From the NCBI GenBank assembly GCA_018402765.1, contig JAGYIE010000002.1:806001-870000 (forward strand): a DNA stretch of 64,000 bases, read 5' to 3'. Shown one piece after another: positions 8,775 through 18,265 of this stretch; within the stretch, counting starts at the first letter, position 1; each line of letters begins with the position of its first letter. This DNA comes from Vicingaceae bacterium. Lineage in GTDB: Bacteria > Bacteroidota > Bacteroidia > Flavobacteriales_E > Vicingaceae. The position numbers were made by a program, and so were the translations under genes. Under the pieces are notes generated by a model, which did not search any database, was not told where the DNA came from, and saw only the letters and a program-made list of their open reading frames with translations.

Positions 8775-9809
8775 ATGGCTACAGAGACTATAGATATACA
8801 ATTAACAGCTAAAGATTTTGTAACTGATCAAGAGGTTAGGTGGTGCCCGGGTTGTGGCGATTATTCTATTCTTAAGCAGGTACAGTCTATATTGCCTGAT
8901 ACTGGCGTGAAGAAGGAAGATATCGTTTTTATTTCTGGGATTGGTTGTTCTTCTCGTTTCCCATACTACATGAATACCTTTGGTATGCATTCTATTCACG
9001 GACGGGCAACGGCTGTAGCTAGCGGATTAAAAATAGCCCGACCTGAATTAAGCGTCTGGGTAATAACTGGTGATGGTGATTCTCTGTCTATTGGAGGAAA
9101 TCACTTGATTCATACCATTAGAAGAAATTTCAATATGAATATCTTGCTATTTAATAATGAGATATATGGATTAACTAAAGGTCAATATTCGCCTACATCA
9201 CCTGAAGGAAAGGTGACTAAATCTACACCAATGGGTTCATTAGATCACCCCTTTAATCCATTAGCCTTATGTTTAGGGGCAGATGCCACATTTATAGCAC
9301 GTGCTATGGATAGAGATGTGAAGCATTTAAGAGATGTATTAACCAGAGCTAATGATCATGTAGGAACTTCACTATTAGAAATTTATCAAAACTGTAACGT
9401 CTTTAATGATGGTGCTTTTGAGATCTATACAGATAAAGGGAGTAAAGTAGAAGAAGCGTTATTTTTAGAAGAAGGTCAGCCACTAATTTTTGGAGCTGAT
9501 AATAATAAGGGCATCATCTTAAATAGCGGACACCCTAAAGTAGTTAGGTTAGATGATGGTTCTTATACTGCAGATGATTTATGGATACATGATTCTAGCG
9601 ATCGATATAAAGCACACCTGCTTACCACTTTTTTTGACAATCCTTCATTGGAGGGCCATCTTCCACGGCCTTTTGGAGTGTTTTATGCTACTGATCGTTT
9701 TAGATACGAAGAAGCACTTAAAGATCAATTGGATTTAGCTGTTGATAAAAAGGGCAAAGGGGATTTAGATTCCTTGTTAAGCGGCAAAAATACATGGACT
9801 GTTGCTTAA
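8775..9809 (+). CDS. korB: 2-oxoacid:ferredoxin oxidoreductase, beta subunit
   Basis: Catalytic partner of the preceding gene; it binds thiamine diphosphate, Mg2+ and one [4Fe-4S] cluster. The TPP motif is GDGDSLSIGGNHLIHTIRRN with the following NNEIYGLTKGQ. Four likely cluster cysteines are visible: C24 and C27 (CPGC), C58 (GIGCSSR) and one in EIYQNCNVF, the pattern of two-subunit enzymes. Length is 344 residues. It sits 2 nt after korA. The stop codon lies in the loop of a hairpin at 9796-9820. Identification as a beta subunit is firm; the preferred 2-oxoacid is inferred. Confidence 0.93.
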   Translation: MATETIDIQLTAKDFVTDQEVRWCPGCGDYSILKQVQSILPDTGVKKEDIVFISGIGCSSRFPYYMNTFGMHSIHGRATAVASGLKIARPELSVWVITGDGDSLSIGGNHLIHTIRRNFNMNILLFNNEIYGLTKGQYSPTSPEGKVTKSTPMGSLDHPFNPLALCLGADATFIARAMDRDVKHLRDVLTRANDHVGTSLLEIYQNCNVFNDGAFEIYTDKGSKVEEALFLEEGQPLIFGADNNKGIILNSGHPKVVRLDDGSYTADDLWIHDSSDRYKAHLLTTFFDNPSLEGHLPRPFGVFYATDRFRYEEALKDQLDLAVDKKGKGDLDSLLSGKNTWTVA

Positions 9810-9820
9810 AGCAGCAGTCC
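9796..9820 (+). other. Hairpin spanning the korB stop codon
   Basis: GGACTGTTGCT pairs with AGCAGCAGTCC around a TAA loop: 11 bp with one T-G wobble. The korB stop codon forms the loop. No T tract follows, so this is not a classical terminator; it may protect the mRNA 3' end or slow ribosomes at termination. Confidence 0.5.
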
Positions 9821-9915
9821 AAGGCTTAATCTTTAAAAACAATCTTGTGCGTTAGCAGTCTTAATTACAGATTAGTCTAAATTCTTTAAAGAGGGGTTTA
9901 ATTGCCTATATGTAT

Positions 9916-11553
9916 TTAATGATTATTAAATGTATACTTGCCTACAAGTGGCATTAATCTGCCCATGCCAAAGGCTCTAGGAGATACGCGTAGAATAGGC
10001 GCGGCTTGATACCTTTTGTATTCATTCCTGTTCACTAGGTCTATTGATTTATTTACAGTTACTTCATCAAAGCCTTGGGCAATAATTTCATTTCCACTTT
10101 TAGAGCATTCAATATATTGAAACAAGATAGCATCTAATACATCATAATCAGGAAGCGAATCGGAATCTTTTTGATCAGGTCTTAATTCAGCAGAGGGTGG
10201 TTTGGTGATAATATTTTTAGGGATAATTTCCTTATTTCTATTGATAAATCTGCACATTTCAAAAACCTCTGTTTTGTACACATCGCCAATTACAGAAAGG
10301 CCACCGCACATGTCACCATAAAGTGTTCCATAACCAACAGCCATTTCACTTTTATTGGAAGTGTTTAGTAAAATATTTCCAAACTTATTAGACATTGCCA
10401 TCAAAACAACTCCTCGGGTTCTCGCTTGTATATTTTCTTCTGTTACATCTTCTTCTAACCCGTTAAATATGGTTGATAAGCTATTGTTAAAAGCTGTTAC
10501 AGCGTCTTCGATTGGGACTATTGTATACGGACTATTTAGATTTTTACACAGATCAATAGAGTCATTAATTGAATGCTCTGATGAATATTTTGATGGTAGT
10601 AAAACGCTCATTACATTTTTATTGCCTAAAGCTTCTGTAGCTATTGCTAACGTGAGTGCAGAGTCTATACCACCACTTAAGCCGATGATTGCTTTTGAAA
10701 AGTTAGACTTAACAAAATAGTCCTTAACGCCTAAAACTAAGGCGTTATACATTTTTTCTATTTTTGAATCTTTGCTCGAAGTGTATTTTTCTGAAATATT
10801 ATCAGTGTCGAAGATTGTTGTTTCTGATTTGAAATAAGCAAATTCATAATTCGTCTCTCCGTTTGCTTTAATAACGCAGGAACCACCATCAAAAATTAGT
10901 TCAGTTTGTGCGCCAATATGATTTACATAAAAAATAGGTAGTTTGTGTTTTTTAGCGTTCCATGCTAGCACCTTTTTTCTTTCTTCTTGTTGCTGATATG
11001 AAAATGGAGATGCAGCTATATTAATCATAAACTCTGCGTTTTCTAACTCCATTAAGTCTGTTGGAGCGGTACTATATTTCATATCCCCATCAATATTCCA
11101 TAAGTCTTCACAAATAGTAATAGCAATTTTTGTGTTCTTATAGTCAATTAAATGATGTTCTTTAGCGGCCTCAAAATATCTATTTTCATCAAATACGTCG
11201 TACGTAGGCAAAAGCGTTTTATGATGAATTGATTGTATCTGCCCGTCAGCGATAAAGAAGGCGGAATTGTGCAACCTTTTTCCACGCTCTAATTTGCTTC
11301 TACTTGGAGACCCTACAATCGCTGCAATACCAACACAATGTTTCGAAACTTCTAAAATTGCTTTCTCACAATCGAGTATAAACGACTCAAATTCTAAAAA
11401 ATCTTTCGGCGGATAACCACAGATAGCTAATTCAGCAAAAACAATTAGTTCAGCACCTTTTGCTTTTGCTGAATTTATCTCTTTTATGATTAAATGAGTG
11501 TTGGATTGAAAATCCCCAATGTGATAATTTAATTGAGCTAATGCTATTTTCAT
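9916..11553 (-). CDS. nadE: Glutamine-dependent NAD+ synthase
   Basis: Last step of NAD synthesis: amidation of nicotinate adenine dinucleotide with glutamine and ATP, in the cytoplasm. The N-terminal nitrilase-type glutaminase has the Glu-Lys-Cys triad (E41 in FAELAICGYPP, K112 in HHKTLLPTYD, C148 in ITICEDLWN). The C-terminal synthetase domain has the PP-loop SGGIDS at 293-298. At 545 residues it is full length. It lies 39 nt downstream of the small barrel gene on the same strand and near gldB, an arrangement known in gliding flavobacteria. It converges with korB. Confidence 0.96.
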   Translation of the reverse strand: MKIALAQLNYHIGDFQSNTHLIIKEINSAKAKGAELIVFAELAICGYPPKDFLEFESFILDCEKAILEVSKHCVGIAAIVGSPSRSKLERGKRLHNSAFFIADGQIQSIHHKTLLPTYDVFDENRYFEAAKEHHLIDYKNTKIAITICEDLWNIDGDMKYSTAPTDLMELENAEFMINIAASPFSYQQQEERKKVLAWNAKKHKLPIFYVNHIGAQTELIFDGGSCVIKANGETNYEFAYFKSETTIFDTDNISEKYTSSKDSKIEKMYNALVLGVKDYFVKSNFSKAIIGLSGGIDSALTLAIATEALGNKNVMSVLLPSKYSSEHSINDSIDLCKNLNSPYTIVPIEDAVTAFNNSLSTIFNGLEEDVTEENIQARTRGVVLMAMSNKFGNILLNTSNKSEMAVGYGTLYGDMCGGLSVIGDVYKTEVFEMCRFINRNKEIIPKNIITKPPSAELRPDQKDSDSLPDYDVLDAILFQYIECSKSGNEIIAQGFDEVTVNKSIDLVNRNEYKRYQAAPILRVSPRAFGMGRLMPLVGKYTFNNH

Positions 11554-11592
11554 GAAGTGAGATCAGATAGTGAACTGACTAAGGCTATAATC

Positions 11593-12273
11593 TTAAAAAA
11601 TTAATCCAATGTTAAGTGCTAAGTAATTGGAGATAGACTTTAATTCATCAGGATTTGAGTTTCCGCTAGCGTTATTTAATTTTTCAAAGTTATCTTGTGC
11701 ATCCTTGCTGTAAATATTCGTTATTCCATTGTTAAATGTTAGCCCAAGTAAAATAGAAGTACTGCCTGAAATATTATATTCCATACCTGCACCAAACATG
11801 ATAGAACCTCTGAATAATGCCATTTCATTCGCTCTATTTTTATCTTCAAAAGTTACACCGCCTGCAGTAGTTTCGCCACTTGCTTCATAATTGATTCCTA
11901 AACCTAAACCAAATTGACCGTAGTATGTAATGTATCCTATTTGATTTGTTTTTAGCTTTATAGAGATTGGAATTTCGATATATTTTGCTTTGTAAGTATC
12001 GTTGAAGTCCAAACTGTCTGATACAAAGCTTGTAGATCCACCTAAGGTTACAGACTCAACTCCTGTTGAAAATGAGTAACGCTCAGACATAGTAAAATCT
12101 GCAATAATTCCATAATTTAAGCCAAAGTTTACTCCCTCTCTTTCTAGTCCATTAGCATCCGTTTTAATCCAATGCATATTTGGTGAGCCTTTAAATCCAA
12201 GTTGGAATTTAGACTGAGCCATCATTGCTACACTAAATAAAATACTAAAAGATAATAGCGTAATCTTTTTCAT
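11593..12273 (-). CDS. Outer membrane beta-barrel protein (PorT-like family)
   Basis: A 226-residue protein starting with signal peptide MKKITLLSFSILFSVAMMAQ, followed by alternating beta strands (FQLGFKGSPNMHWIK, FSTGVESVTLGG, FGLGLGINYEASG) and ending NYLALNIGLIF, as expected of an eight-stranded outer-membrane barrel of the OMP_b-brl type. PorT of the type IX secretion system belongs to the same broad group and the gene lies beside gldB, but nothing in the sequence proves it is PorT. It is divergent from gldB; the gldB -7 element overlaps its start codon. nadE follows 39 nt downstream. Confidence 0.75.
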   Translation of the reverse strand: MKKITLLSFSILFSVAMMAQSKFQLGFKGSPNMHWIKTDANGLEREGVNFGLNYGIIADFTMSERYSFSTGVESVTLGGSTSFVSDSLDFNDTYKAKYIEIPISIKLKTNQIGYITYYGQFGLGLGINYEASGETTAGGVTFEDKNRANEMALFRGSIMFGAGMEYNISGSTSILLGLTFNNGITNIYSKDAQDNFEKLNNASGNSNPDELKSISNYLALNIGLIF

Positions 12274-12280
12274 AATTTTG
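12273..12280 (+). promoter_or_regulatory. -7 promoter element for gldBC
   Basis: TAATTTTG, a full TAnnTTTG match, 40 nt before the gldB ATG at 12321. Its first base is also the last base of the start codon of the divergent barrel gene, so expression of the two genes may interfere. Confidence 0.45.
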
Positions 12281-12320
12281 TGGTTTTACAAGTTGATTAA
12301 TTAATTCAATTACAATATTA

Positions 12321-13352
12321 ATGGGTTTTTATCTAAAAACAACGATAACAAGACTACTTTATACAATGATCTTTGGATTGCTATTAGTTGGTTGTGAAGA
12401 TGAGGTAAAACGAGTGGATACAAGTAATATTGAATTAAATGTAAAAATAGGACGTTTTGATCAGTCCTTATTAGCCAAAGCTGAGGAAGGAATTTCAACC
12501 GAAGAGTTTATTCAACTTGAAGCCGAGTACCCACATTTTCTTCCTCTGTTTATGAGGGGTGTAATTGGAGTAATAGATACCCGAGATAGCATTCAAGCAA
12601 TCAGTTTGACTAAATTTGTTTTAGACTCTAACCTGCGCCAACTTCGAGATACTGTTCAGGCCGTATTTCCATCCTTAACAGCTATTGAATCTTCACTTAA
12701 TAACGCCTTTAAGAGCTATAAATATTATTTTCCTAACAAGTTAATTCCTAGAATTGTTTCCTTCTATTCGGGGTTTAACTACGCCCAAATGGCTGATGAT
12801 AGCCTCCTTGCTATTGGACTTGATATGTATTTGGGAGCTAACTCTTTTTATTATCCAAGAGTTGGATTTCCTAAGTATCGATTTGTAAATATGAGTGCAA
12901 ATCGAATTCCTGTTGATGCTATTTACTCCTGGATTACAACAGAATATGAACTACCAAGTAATGGAAATTTGCTAAGCCAAATAATTTATTTTGGAAAGAT
13001 TCATTTGGCTATTAATTATTTACTCCCCGATGAGAAATTAAGGAGTACTTTTGGGTATTCTGAAAGGCAATTTGCTTGGTGTGAAGAGAATGAGGCTCAA
13101 ATTTGGTCTTTTCTTATTGATCAGGAACTCTTGTACACAAACGACAACATTAAAATTAGAAAGTTCTTGGGTGAAGGTCCTTTTACAGCAGGGTTTTCCG
13201 AAGAAGCTCCTGCAAAATTAGGGCAGTATATCGGGTGGAAAATAGTTAAGTCATACCTACAAAGACACCCTGAAATGGAATTAGAACAACTGTTAAAGGA
13301 AACAGATGCTCAACAAATTTTGAATGAATCATATTATAAACCAAGTAGATAA
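12321..13352 (+). CDS. gldB: Gliding motility lipoprotein GldB
   Basis: Lipoprotein required for gliding and for T9SS function in Flavobacterium johnsoniae. The signal peptide ends in a lipobox GLLLVGC with Cys25. Conserved GldB features include IGRFDQSL, the YPHFLPLFMRGVIG segment, FYSGFNYAQ and the C-terminal GQYIGWKIVKSY. Length is 343 residues, near the family norm. gldC begins on the last base of the stop codon (TAATG overlap), confirming the gldBC operon. Adjacent nadE on the opposite strand is the familiar neighbour. The exact biochemical role of GldB is not known. Confidence 0.93.
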   Translation: MGFYLKTTITRLLYTMIFGLLLVGCEDEVKRVDTSNIELNVKIGRFDQSLLAKAEEGISTEEFIQLEAEYPHFLPLFMRGVIGVIDTRDSIQAISLTKFVLDSNLRQLRDTVQAVFPSLTAIESSLNNAFKSYKYYFPNKLIPRIVSFYSGFNYAQMADDSLLAIGLDMYLGANSFYYPRVGFPKYRFVNMSANRIPVDAIYSWITTEYELPSNGNLLSQIIYFGKIHLAINYLLPDEKLRSTFGYSERQFAWCEENEAQIWSFLIDQELLYTNDNIKIRKFLGEGPFTAGFSEEAPAKLGQYIGWKIVKSYLQRHPEMELEQLLKETDAQQILNESYYKPSR

Positions 13353-13699
13353 TGGCAGTAAAAAATAGATCAACAATTCAGTTTAATATAGGAATGGATG
13401 AAAACAGTATTCCCGAGGAGATATCTTGGTTAGCTGAGGGTTCAGAAAATAGCAATGGACAGGAAGCGAAAGCGATGATGATCGCACTATATGATGAGAA
13501 AGAAGAGAATACGCTTCGAATAGATTTATGGAAAAAGGACCTTATGGTGGAGGAGATGATGAAGTTTACCTGTCAAAATATTATAACGTTGGCAGATTCT
13601 TTTGCTCGAGCTACAGGAGAAGAAGCGTATGCAGACGAAATTAGAGAATTTGGCAAAAGCATTGCCGTAAAAATGGGCGTTTTAGGGCTTAAAAAATAA
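13352..13699 (+). CDS. gldC: Gliding motility protein GldC
   Basis: A 115-residue cytoplasmic protein without signal peptide. It begins MAVKNRSTIQFNIGMDENSI and contains IPEEISWLAEGS and the acidic stretch around ALYDEKEENTLRIDLW, all typical of GldC. In F. johnsoniae it is not essential but improves gliding, probably by supporting GldB. Translation is likely coupled to gldB through the TAATG overlap. Confidence 0.93.
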   Translation: MAVKNRSTIQFNIGMDENSIPEEISWLAEGSENSNGQEAKAMMIALYDEKEENTLRIDLWKKDLMVEEMMKFTCQNIITLADSFARATGEEAYADEIREFGKSIAVKMGVLGLKK

Positions 13700-13770
13700 T
13701 TATTCCTAAATAACGTTGAAAAAAGGAAACATAAATTATAATTTAGCAGACCAATCACGCTAAAGATAGA

Positions 13771-14646
13771 ATGTCAAAAGAGGAAAAAAAAGTTGCAAGA
13801 AAAAGCATTCGAACTTCATACATATCAACAGTCATTAGTATTTCTCTGGTGCTGTTTATGTTGGGTTTGCTTGGGTTAATTGTGCTCAATGCACAAAAAC
13901 TATCTGACCATGTAAAAGAGAATATTGGGTTTTCAATATTTTTAAAAGAAGATGTTTCAGCGGAAGAAGCGTCTAAACTTCAGGCTAAAATTGGAAAGCA
14001 GCCTTATGTCAAACAAACTAAATTCATAAATAAGGAAGATGCTGCTAAATTATTGCAGCAAGACTTAGGGGAGGATTTCGTTGAGTTTTTGGGATATAAT
14101 CCGCTGTTAGCAAGTATCGATGTAAATATGAATGCTGCGTATGCTCATCCTGACAGCATTGGTTGGATAGAAGCGGATTTGTCGCGAAACCCGCAAATTT
14201 TGGAAGTTTCTTATCAGAAAGACTTGATTTCAGCAGTGAATAAGAATGTGCAAAAAATTGGAATTATTCTTTTGAGCTTTAGCATTTTATTGCTAGTTGT
14301 GGTTATCGCTTTAATCAATAACACTATACGGTTAGCAATTTATTCGAAGAGGTTTTTAATTAAAACCATGCAGTTAGTTGGAGCTACAGGTGGTTTTATT
14401 CGACGTCCTTTTGTTTGGAGAGGAATCGTAAACGGATTTGTAAGTGCTTTAATTGCTATTGTGTTGTTGGGTGGAGTAATATATTCTGTAGCTCAAAATA
14501 TGCCTGATATTATCGATTTAGATGATGTAGAAATGTATGGCATTTTAGCTAGTGGGGTTGCCATCTTAGGAATTATTATTTCTTGGGTGTCAACTTCTTT
14601 GGCGGTTCGTAAATTTTTAAGAATTCAAAGCACCGATTTATACTAA
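13771..14646 (+). CDS. ftsX: Cell division protein FtsX (ABC transporter permease)
   Basis: Inner-membrane subunit that with FtsE controls peptidoglycan hydrolases at the division septum. It has 291 residues, with one transmembrane segment near the N-terminus (about 20-45), a periplasmic domain of about 120 residues, and three C-terminal segments (about 165-190, 215-240, 260-280). VQKIGIILLSFSILLLVV and TMQLVGATGGFIRRPFVWRG are characteristic. ftsE is not adjacent, as in many Bacteroidota. It heads the block ftsX-DUF3098-uppP-truB with gaps of 6, 17 and 2 nt, almost certainly one transcript. Confidence 0.93.
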   Translation: MSKEEKKVARKSIRTSYISTVISISLVLFMLGLLGLIVLNAQKLSDHVKENIGFSIFLKEDVSAEEASKLQAKIGKQPYVKQTKFINKEDAAKLLQQDLGEDFVEFLGYNPLLASIDVNMNAAYAHPDSIGWIEADLSRNPQILEVSYQKDLISAVNKNVQKIGIILLSFSILLLVVVIALINNTIRLAIYSKRFLIKTMQLVGATGGFIRRPFVWRGIVNGFVSALIAIVLLGGVIYSVAQNMPDIIDLDDVEMYGILASGVAILGIIISWVSTSLAVRKFLRIQSTDLY

Positions 14647-14652
14647 ATCATT

Positions 14653-14886
14653 ATGGAAAATAGACAAGACGAATTTGCATTTGGGAAGAAGAATTATCAA
14701 CTGTTGATTGCTGCTGCGGCAATCGTATTAGTAGGATTTATTTTAATGGCAGGTGGCGGAGCGGAAAGCCCAAATGAGTTTCATTATGATGAAATTTTTA
14801 GTCCTGTAAGAATTACCCTTGCGCCAATTCTTGTGCTTTCAGGTTTTGTACTGGCTATTGTAGCCATTATGAAAAAAACTGATTAA
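14653..14886 (+). CDS. DUF3098 family membrane protein
   Basis: A 77-residue protein with two transmembrane helices (about residues 15-33 and 52-72). The core sequence FAFGKKNYQLLIAA and the central GGGAESPNEFHYDEIFSPVR with RITLAPILVL are diagnostic of DUF3098. In Bacteroidota it almost always sits between ftsX and uppP, as here, so a role in envelope or division is plausible but untested. Confidence 0.88.
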   Translation: MENRQDEFAFGKKNYQLLIAAAAIVLVGFILMAGGGAESPNEFHYDEIFSPVRITLAPILVLSGFVLAIVAIMKKTD

Positions 14887-14903
14887 TCGAGTAATTCAAA
14901 TTC

Positions 14904-15722
14904 ATGAGTGTTTTAGAAGCAATCATCCTCGGGATAATACAAGGATTAACGGAGTTTTTGCCAGTAAGTAGCAGTGGCCATATCGAGTTGGGAAAAGCTA
15001 TATTGGATGTGAAGTTAAGTGACCCACTCTTATTTTCCATTGTAGTTCACGGAGCTACTGCTTTAAGTACCATAGTAGTTTTTCGAAAAATAATTATTGA
15101 TTTAATAAAGGGACTTTTTTCATTTTCATGGAATGACGACACACAGTACTTATTCAAAATAGCCCTTTCCATGATTCCTGTTGGAGTTGTTGGTATCTTG
15201 TTTGAAAAGCAAATAGAGGAGCTGTTTGATGGGAATGTATTTTTTGTTGGCTTAATGTTGTTGTTTACAGGTTTGTTATTGTATTTAACCACTAAGGCTA
15301 GGGAGCGCACAGGAGATGTAACTTTTAAAAATGCTTTTTTCGTTGGGCTAGTTCAGGCTGTTGCCATTCTGCCAGGTATTTCTAGATCAGGCTCTACAAT
15401 TGCTGCATCCTTATTGCTTGGAATTAATAAATCTAAAGCTGCCCAATTTTCATTTCTAATGGTATTGCCTCCAATTTTGGGAACCTTATTGCTTAAGGGA
15501 ATTAAGTTTGCAGAGCAATCTGCTGAAACTACCACTGCTGCAGATGCAACAGTAATAACGCCTATTGTTTTGATTACTGGTTTTTTAGCAGCATTTTTCT
15601 CCGGATTATTTGCTTGTCAGTGGATGATTAAGATTGTTCAAAAAAGTAAGTTGCAATATTTTGCCTATTACTGTTTTACAGCGGGAACTATAGCTATTAC
15701 TTATACACTATTTGTATCCTAA
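14904..15722 (+). CDS. uppP: Undecaprenyl-diphosphatase
   Basis: Integral membrane enzyme that recycles undecaprenyl diphosphate to the monophosphate lipid carrier for peptidoglycan synthesis; also called BacA. It has 272 residues and several hydrophobic segments. The two signature motifs are EFLPVSSSGH (17-26) and PGISRSG (157-163). It lies between the DUF3098 gene and truB. Confidence 0.96.
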   Translation: MSVLEAIILGIIQGLTEFLPVSSSGHIELGKAILDVKLSDPLLFSIVVHGATALSTIVVFRKIIIDLIKGLFSFSWNDDTQYLFKIALSMIPVGVVGILFEKQIEELFDGNVFFVGLMLLFTGLLLYLTTKARERTGDVTFKNAFFVGLVQAVAILPGISRSGSTIAASLLLGINKSKAAQFSFLMVLPPILGTLLLKGIKFAEQSAETTTAADATVITPIVLITGFLAAFFSGLFACQWMIKIVQKSKLQYFAYYCFTAGTIAITYTLFVS

Positions 15723-15724
15723 AT

Positions 15725-16414
15725 ATGAAAAATCCTTTTGAAGAAGGTCAAGTTTTGCTAATCGATAAACCATTGCAATGGACTTCATTTGATGCTGTTA
15801 AAAAGATAAAGAACGCACTTCGAAAAAAATACCAGTTAAAAAAAATTAAGGTTGGACACGCAGGAACTTTAGATCCTTTAGCCTCAGGCCTATTAATTAT
15901 TTGTACTGGTAAGAAGACAAAAATTATTGAATCCATACAAGCACAGCGAAAAGAATATACTGGGACGATTATGCTAGGGGGGACTACTCCTAGTTATGAT
16001 TTAGAAACAGCAATAGATTTCACATACCCAACAGAACATATTACCGAGACGCAAATGTCGGAGGTTAGCGCTTCCTTTTTAGGAGATAACGATCAGATGC
16101 CTCCTGATTTTTCTGCAAAAAAGATTGACGGACAACGCGCTTATGATCTTGCAAGAAAAGGGGAAAAGCCTGATTTAAAAACAAAAAGGATTCAAATTTA
16201 TGCTTTTGATATTATTGTTTCTGAATTTCCTGCCGTACATTTTAGGATAGTATGTAGCAAGGGCACTTATATTCGATCTATTGCACATGATTTTGGTAAG
16301 GCACTGAATAGTGGAGGCCATTTAATTGCCTTGCGTAGAACAAAAATCGGAGATTATAATGTGAATAACGCGCTTAAAGTTGATGATTTTTATGAATCAT
16401 TGTCAACAATTTAA
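15725..16414 (+). CDS. truB: tRNA pseudouridine(55) synthase TruB
   Basis: Cytoplasmic enzyme that makes pseudouridine 55 in the T-loop of tRNAs. The catalytic aspartate is D50 in [16 protein letters not shown]. Further conserved elements are [36 protein letters not shown] and [15 protein letters not shown]. Length is 229 residues, at the short end, consistent with the Bacteroidota form lacking a PUA domain. It starts 2 nt after the uppP stop. Confidence 0.96.
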   Translation: MKNPFEEGQVLLIDKPLQWTSFDAVKKIKNALRKKYQLKKIKVGHAGTLDPLASGLLIICTGKKTKIIESIQAQRKEYTGTIMLGGTTPSYDLETAIDFTYPTEHITETQMSEVSASFLGDNDQMPPDFSAKKIDGQRAYDLARKGEKPDLKTKRIQIYAFDIIVSEFPAVHFRIVCSKGTYIRSIAHDFGKALNSGGHLIALRRTKIGDYNVNNALKVDDFYESLSTI

Positions 16415-16441
16415 GCGAATAGTGATTTAAGTTTAAATTAT

Positions 16442-16449
16442 TAACTTTG
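16442..16449 (+). promoter_or_regulatory. -7 promoter element for queA-ispD
   Basis: TAACTTTG, a full TAnnTTTG match, followed by GCACCGCAAAA, a sequence context common after flavobacterial promoters. It lies 38 nt before the queA ATG and 28 nt after the truB stop, so queA-ispD probably has its own promoter. Confidence 0.6.
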
Positions 16450-16487
16450 CACCGCAAAAATTGACTCCATAATTTAATACGATATAG

Positions 16488-17534
16488 ATGAAGTTATCTA
16501 AGTTCAAGTTTGATTTACCCACAGAATTATTAGCAGAGCACCCTGCAGAAAATCGAGATGAATCCAGAATGATGGTGGTTCACAGAGATACGGGTGAGAT
16601 TGAACACAGAATGTTCAAGGACGTGCTTGAGTATTTCGATGAAGGAGATGTATTTATCATGAATGATACAAAGGTCTTTCCTGCTCGTTTGTACGGAAAC
16701 AAAGAGAAAACAGGTGCAAAAATTGAAGTTTTCTTACTAAGAGAATTAAATAGAGAAAGTTTGCTTTGGGATGTGCTGGTTGATCCTGCGAGAAAGATTA
16801 GAATAGGGAATAAATTATATTTCGGAGATGACGATCTTGTAGCTGAGGTTATCGATAACACTACATCACGCGGAAGAACGTTACGTTTCTTGTTTGATGG
16901 CTCTCACGAAGAATTCAAGGCCATTATAGAGCGTTTAGGAGAAACACCACTCCCAAAGTATATTCAGCGCGCAGTAGAGCCTGAAGATGAAGAAAGGTAT
17001 CAGACTGTTTATGCAAAAAAGGAAGGGTCTGTTGCAGCTCCTACCGCTGGATTGCATTTTTCTAAGAATCTTTTGAAGAAAATGGAAATCAAAGGAATTG
17101 ATTTCGCTTATGTAACCTTGCATGTTGGATTAGGAACTTTTAGGTCAGTAGAGGTAGAAGATTTAACAAAGCATAAAATGGATTCTGAAGAAGCAGAAGT
17201 AGATGAAGTTGCTGCAGAAATTGTGAATAGTGCGAAGAAGAACAAGAAAAAAATCATCGCAGTAGGCACTACAAGTATGAGAACGATCGAAACGTCAGTT
17301 TCAACTGACGGGTTTTTAAAATCACACAAAGGATGGACAAATAAATTTATTTTTCCTCCTTACGATTTTAAGATTGCTGATGCCATGATTACCAACTTTC
17401 ATACGCCTGAATCAACCTTGTTAATGATGACAGCTGCTTTTGGCGGATATGATTTAATTATGAAGGCATATAAAGAGGCAATCAAAGAGAAGTATAGATT
17501 TTATAGCTATGGAGATGCTATGTTGATTATTTAA
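16488..17534 (+). CDS. queA: tRNA preQ1(34) S-adenosylmethionine ribosyltransferase-isomerase QueA
   Basis: Cytoplasmic enzyme that transfers the ribosyl group of SAM to preQ1 at tRNA wobble position 34, giving epoxyqueuosine. N-terminal [20 protein letters not shown] is the family signature (split here: [18 protein letters not shown]). Others are [40 protein letters not shown] and [14 protein letters not shown]. Length is 348 residues, full. ispD starts 3 nt after the stop. Confidence 0.97.
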   Translation: MKLSKFKFDLPTELLAEHPAENRDESRMMVVHRDTGEIEHRMFKDVLEYFDEGDVFIMNDTKVFPARLYGNKEKTGAKIEVFLLRELNRESLLWDVLVDPARKIRIGNKLYFGDDDLVAEVIDNTTSRGRTLRFLFDGSHEEFKAIIERLGETPLPKYIQRAVEPEDEERYQTVYAKKEGSVAAPTAGLHFSKNLLKKMEIKGIDFAYVTLHVGLGTFRSVEVEDLTKHKMDSEEAEVDEVAAEIVNSAKKNKKKIIAVGTTSMRTIETSVSTDGFLKSHKGWTNKFIFPPYDFKIADAMITNFHTPESTLLMMTAAFGGYDLIMKAYKEAIKEKYRFYSYGDAMLII

Positions 17535-17537
17535 TCA

Positions 17538-18203
17538 ATGGCAAGATTTGCAATTATAGTTGCCGGTGGGAAGGGTAACCGAATGAATTCGGACTTGCCT
17601 AAGCAGTTTATAGAAGTTGGTGGAAAGCCTATTCTAATGCACACCCTAGAGCGATTTTATCAAGCAGATGCATCAATCAAAATTATTTTAGTGCTCCCTA
17701 AAGAGCAAATTTCCTATTGGCAGGAACTTCAAACTAAATTTAGGTTTGAAGTTCCTGTTTTAGTTACTGCAGGTGGTGACACCAGATTTCAGTCAGTAAA
17801 GAATGGTGTGTCCTTAGTGGATGAACCCGGCTTAGTTGCTGTTCATGACGGAGTTCGCCCATTTGTTTCATTACCAACTATTCTCAAAGGTTATGAAATT
17901 GCACATTTCCATAAAACAGCCATACCCGTTTTAGATCTTGTTGATTCAATCCGTCATGTTACGGATGATCATAACGAAGCTGTAAATCGTGCAAATTATC
18001 GTTTAGTTCAGACTCCACAAGTCTTTCAAGCTGAATTATTGAAAAATGCTTATGAACAACCATTTAGCGAGCTTTTTACTGATGATGCATCCGTAATTGA
18101 GGCATTTGGCGAATCAATTACTTTGTACGAAGGGAATAAAGAAAACATTAAACTGACTACTCCTTGGGATCTAAAGATTGCTCAAGTATTGATGACAGAA
18201 TAG
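17538..18203 (+). CDS. ispD: 2-C-methyl-D-erythritol 4-phosphate cytidylyltransferase
   Basis: Third step of the non-mevalonate isoprenoid pathway, forming CDP-methylerythritol from MEP and CTP. The nucleotide-binding N-terminus is IIVAGGKGNRM followed by LPKQFIEVGGKPILMHT. VAVHDGVRPFVS and RANYRLVQTPQVFQ are conserved active-site segments, and ELFTDDASVIEAFG lies near the end. At 221 residues it is normal length. It is in an operon with queA. A polyprenyl synthase gene 3 kb downstream uses products of the same pathway. Confidence 0.95.
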   Translation: MARFAIIVAGGKGNRMNSDLPKQFIEVGGKPILMHTLERFYQADASIKIILVLPKEQISYWQELQTKFRFEVPVLVTAGGDTRFQSVKNGVSLVDEPGLVAVHDGVRPFVSLPTILKGYEIAHFHKTAIPVLDLVDSIRHVTDDHNEAVNRANYRLVQTPQVFQAELLKNAYEQPFSELFTDDASVIEAFGESITLYEGNKENIKLTTPWDLKIAQVLMTE

Positions 18204-18265
18204 TTATAGTTCTACGCTGTACACATTAAAAAAACGATTATATTTAGTGTTTTAATTTAAATCTT

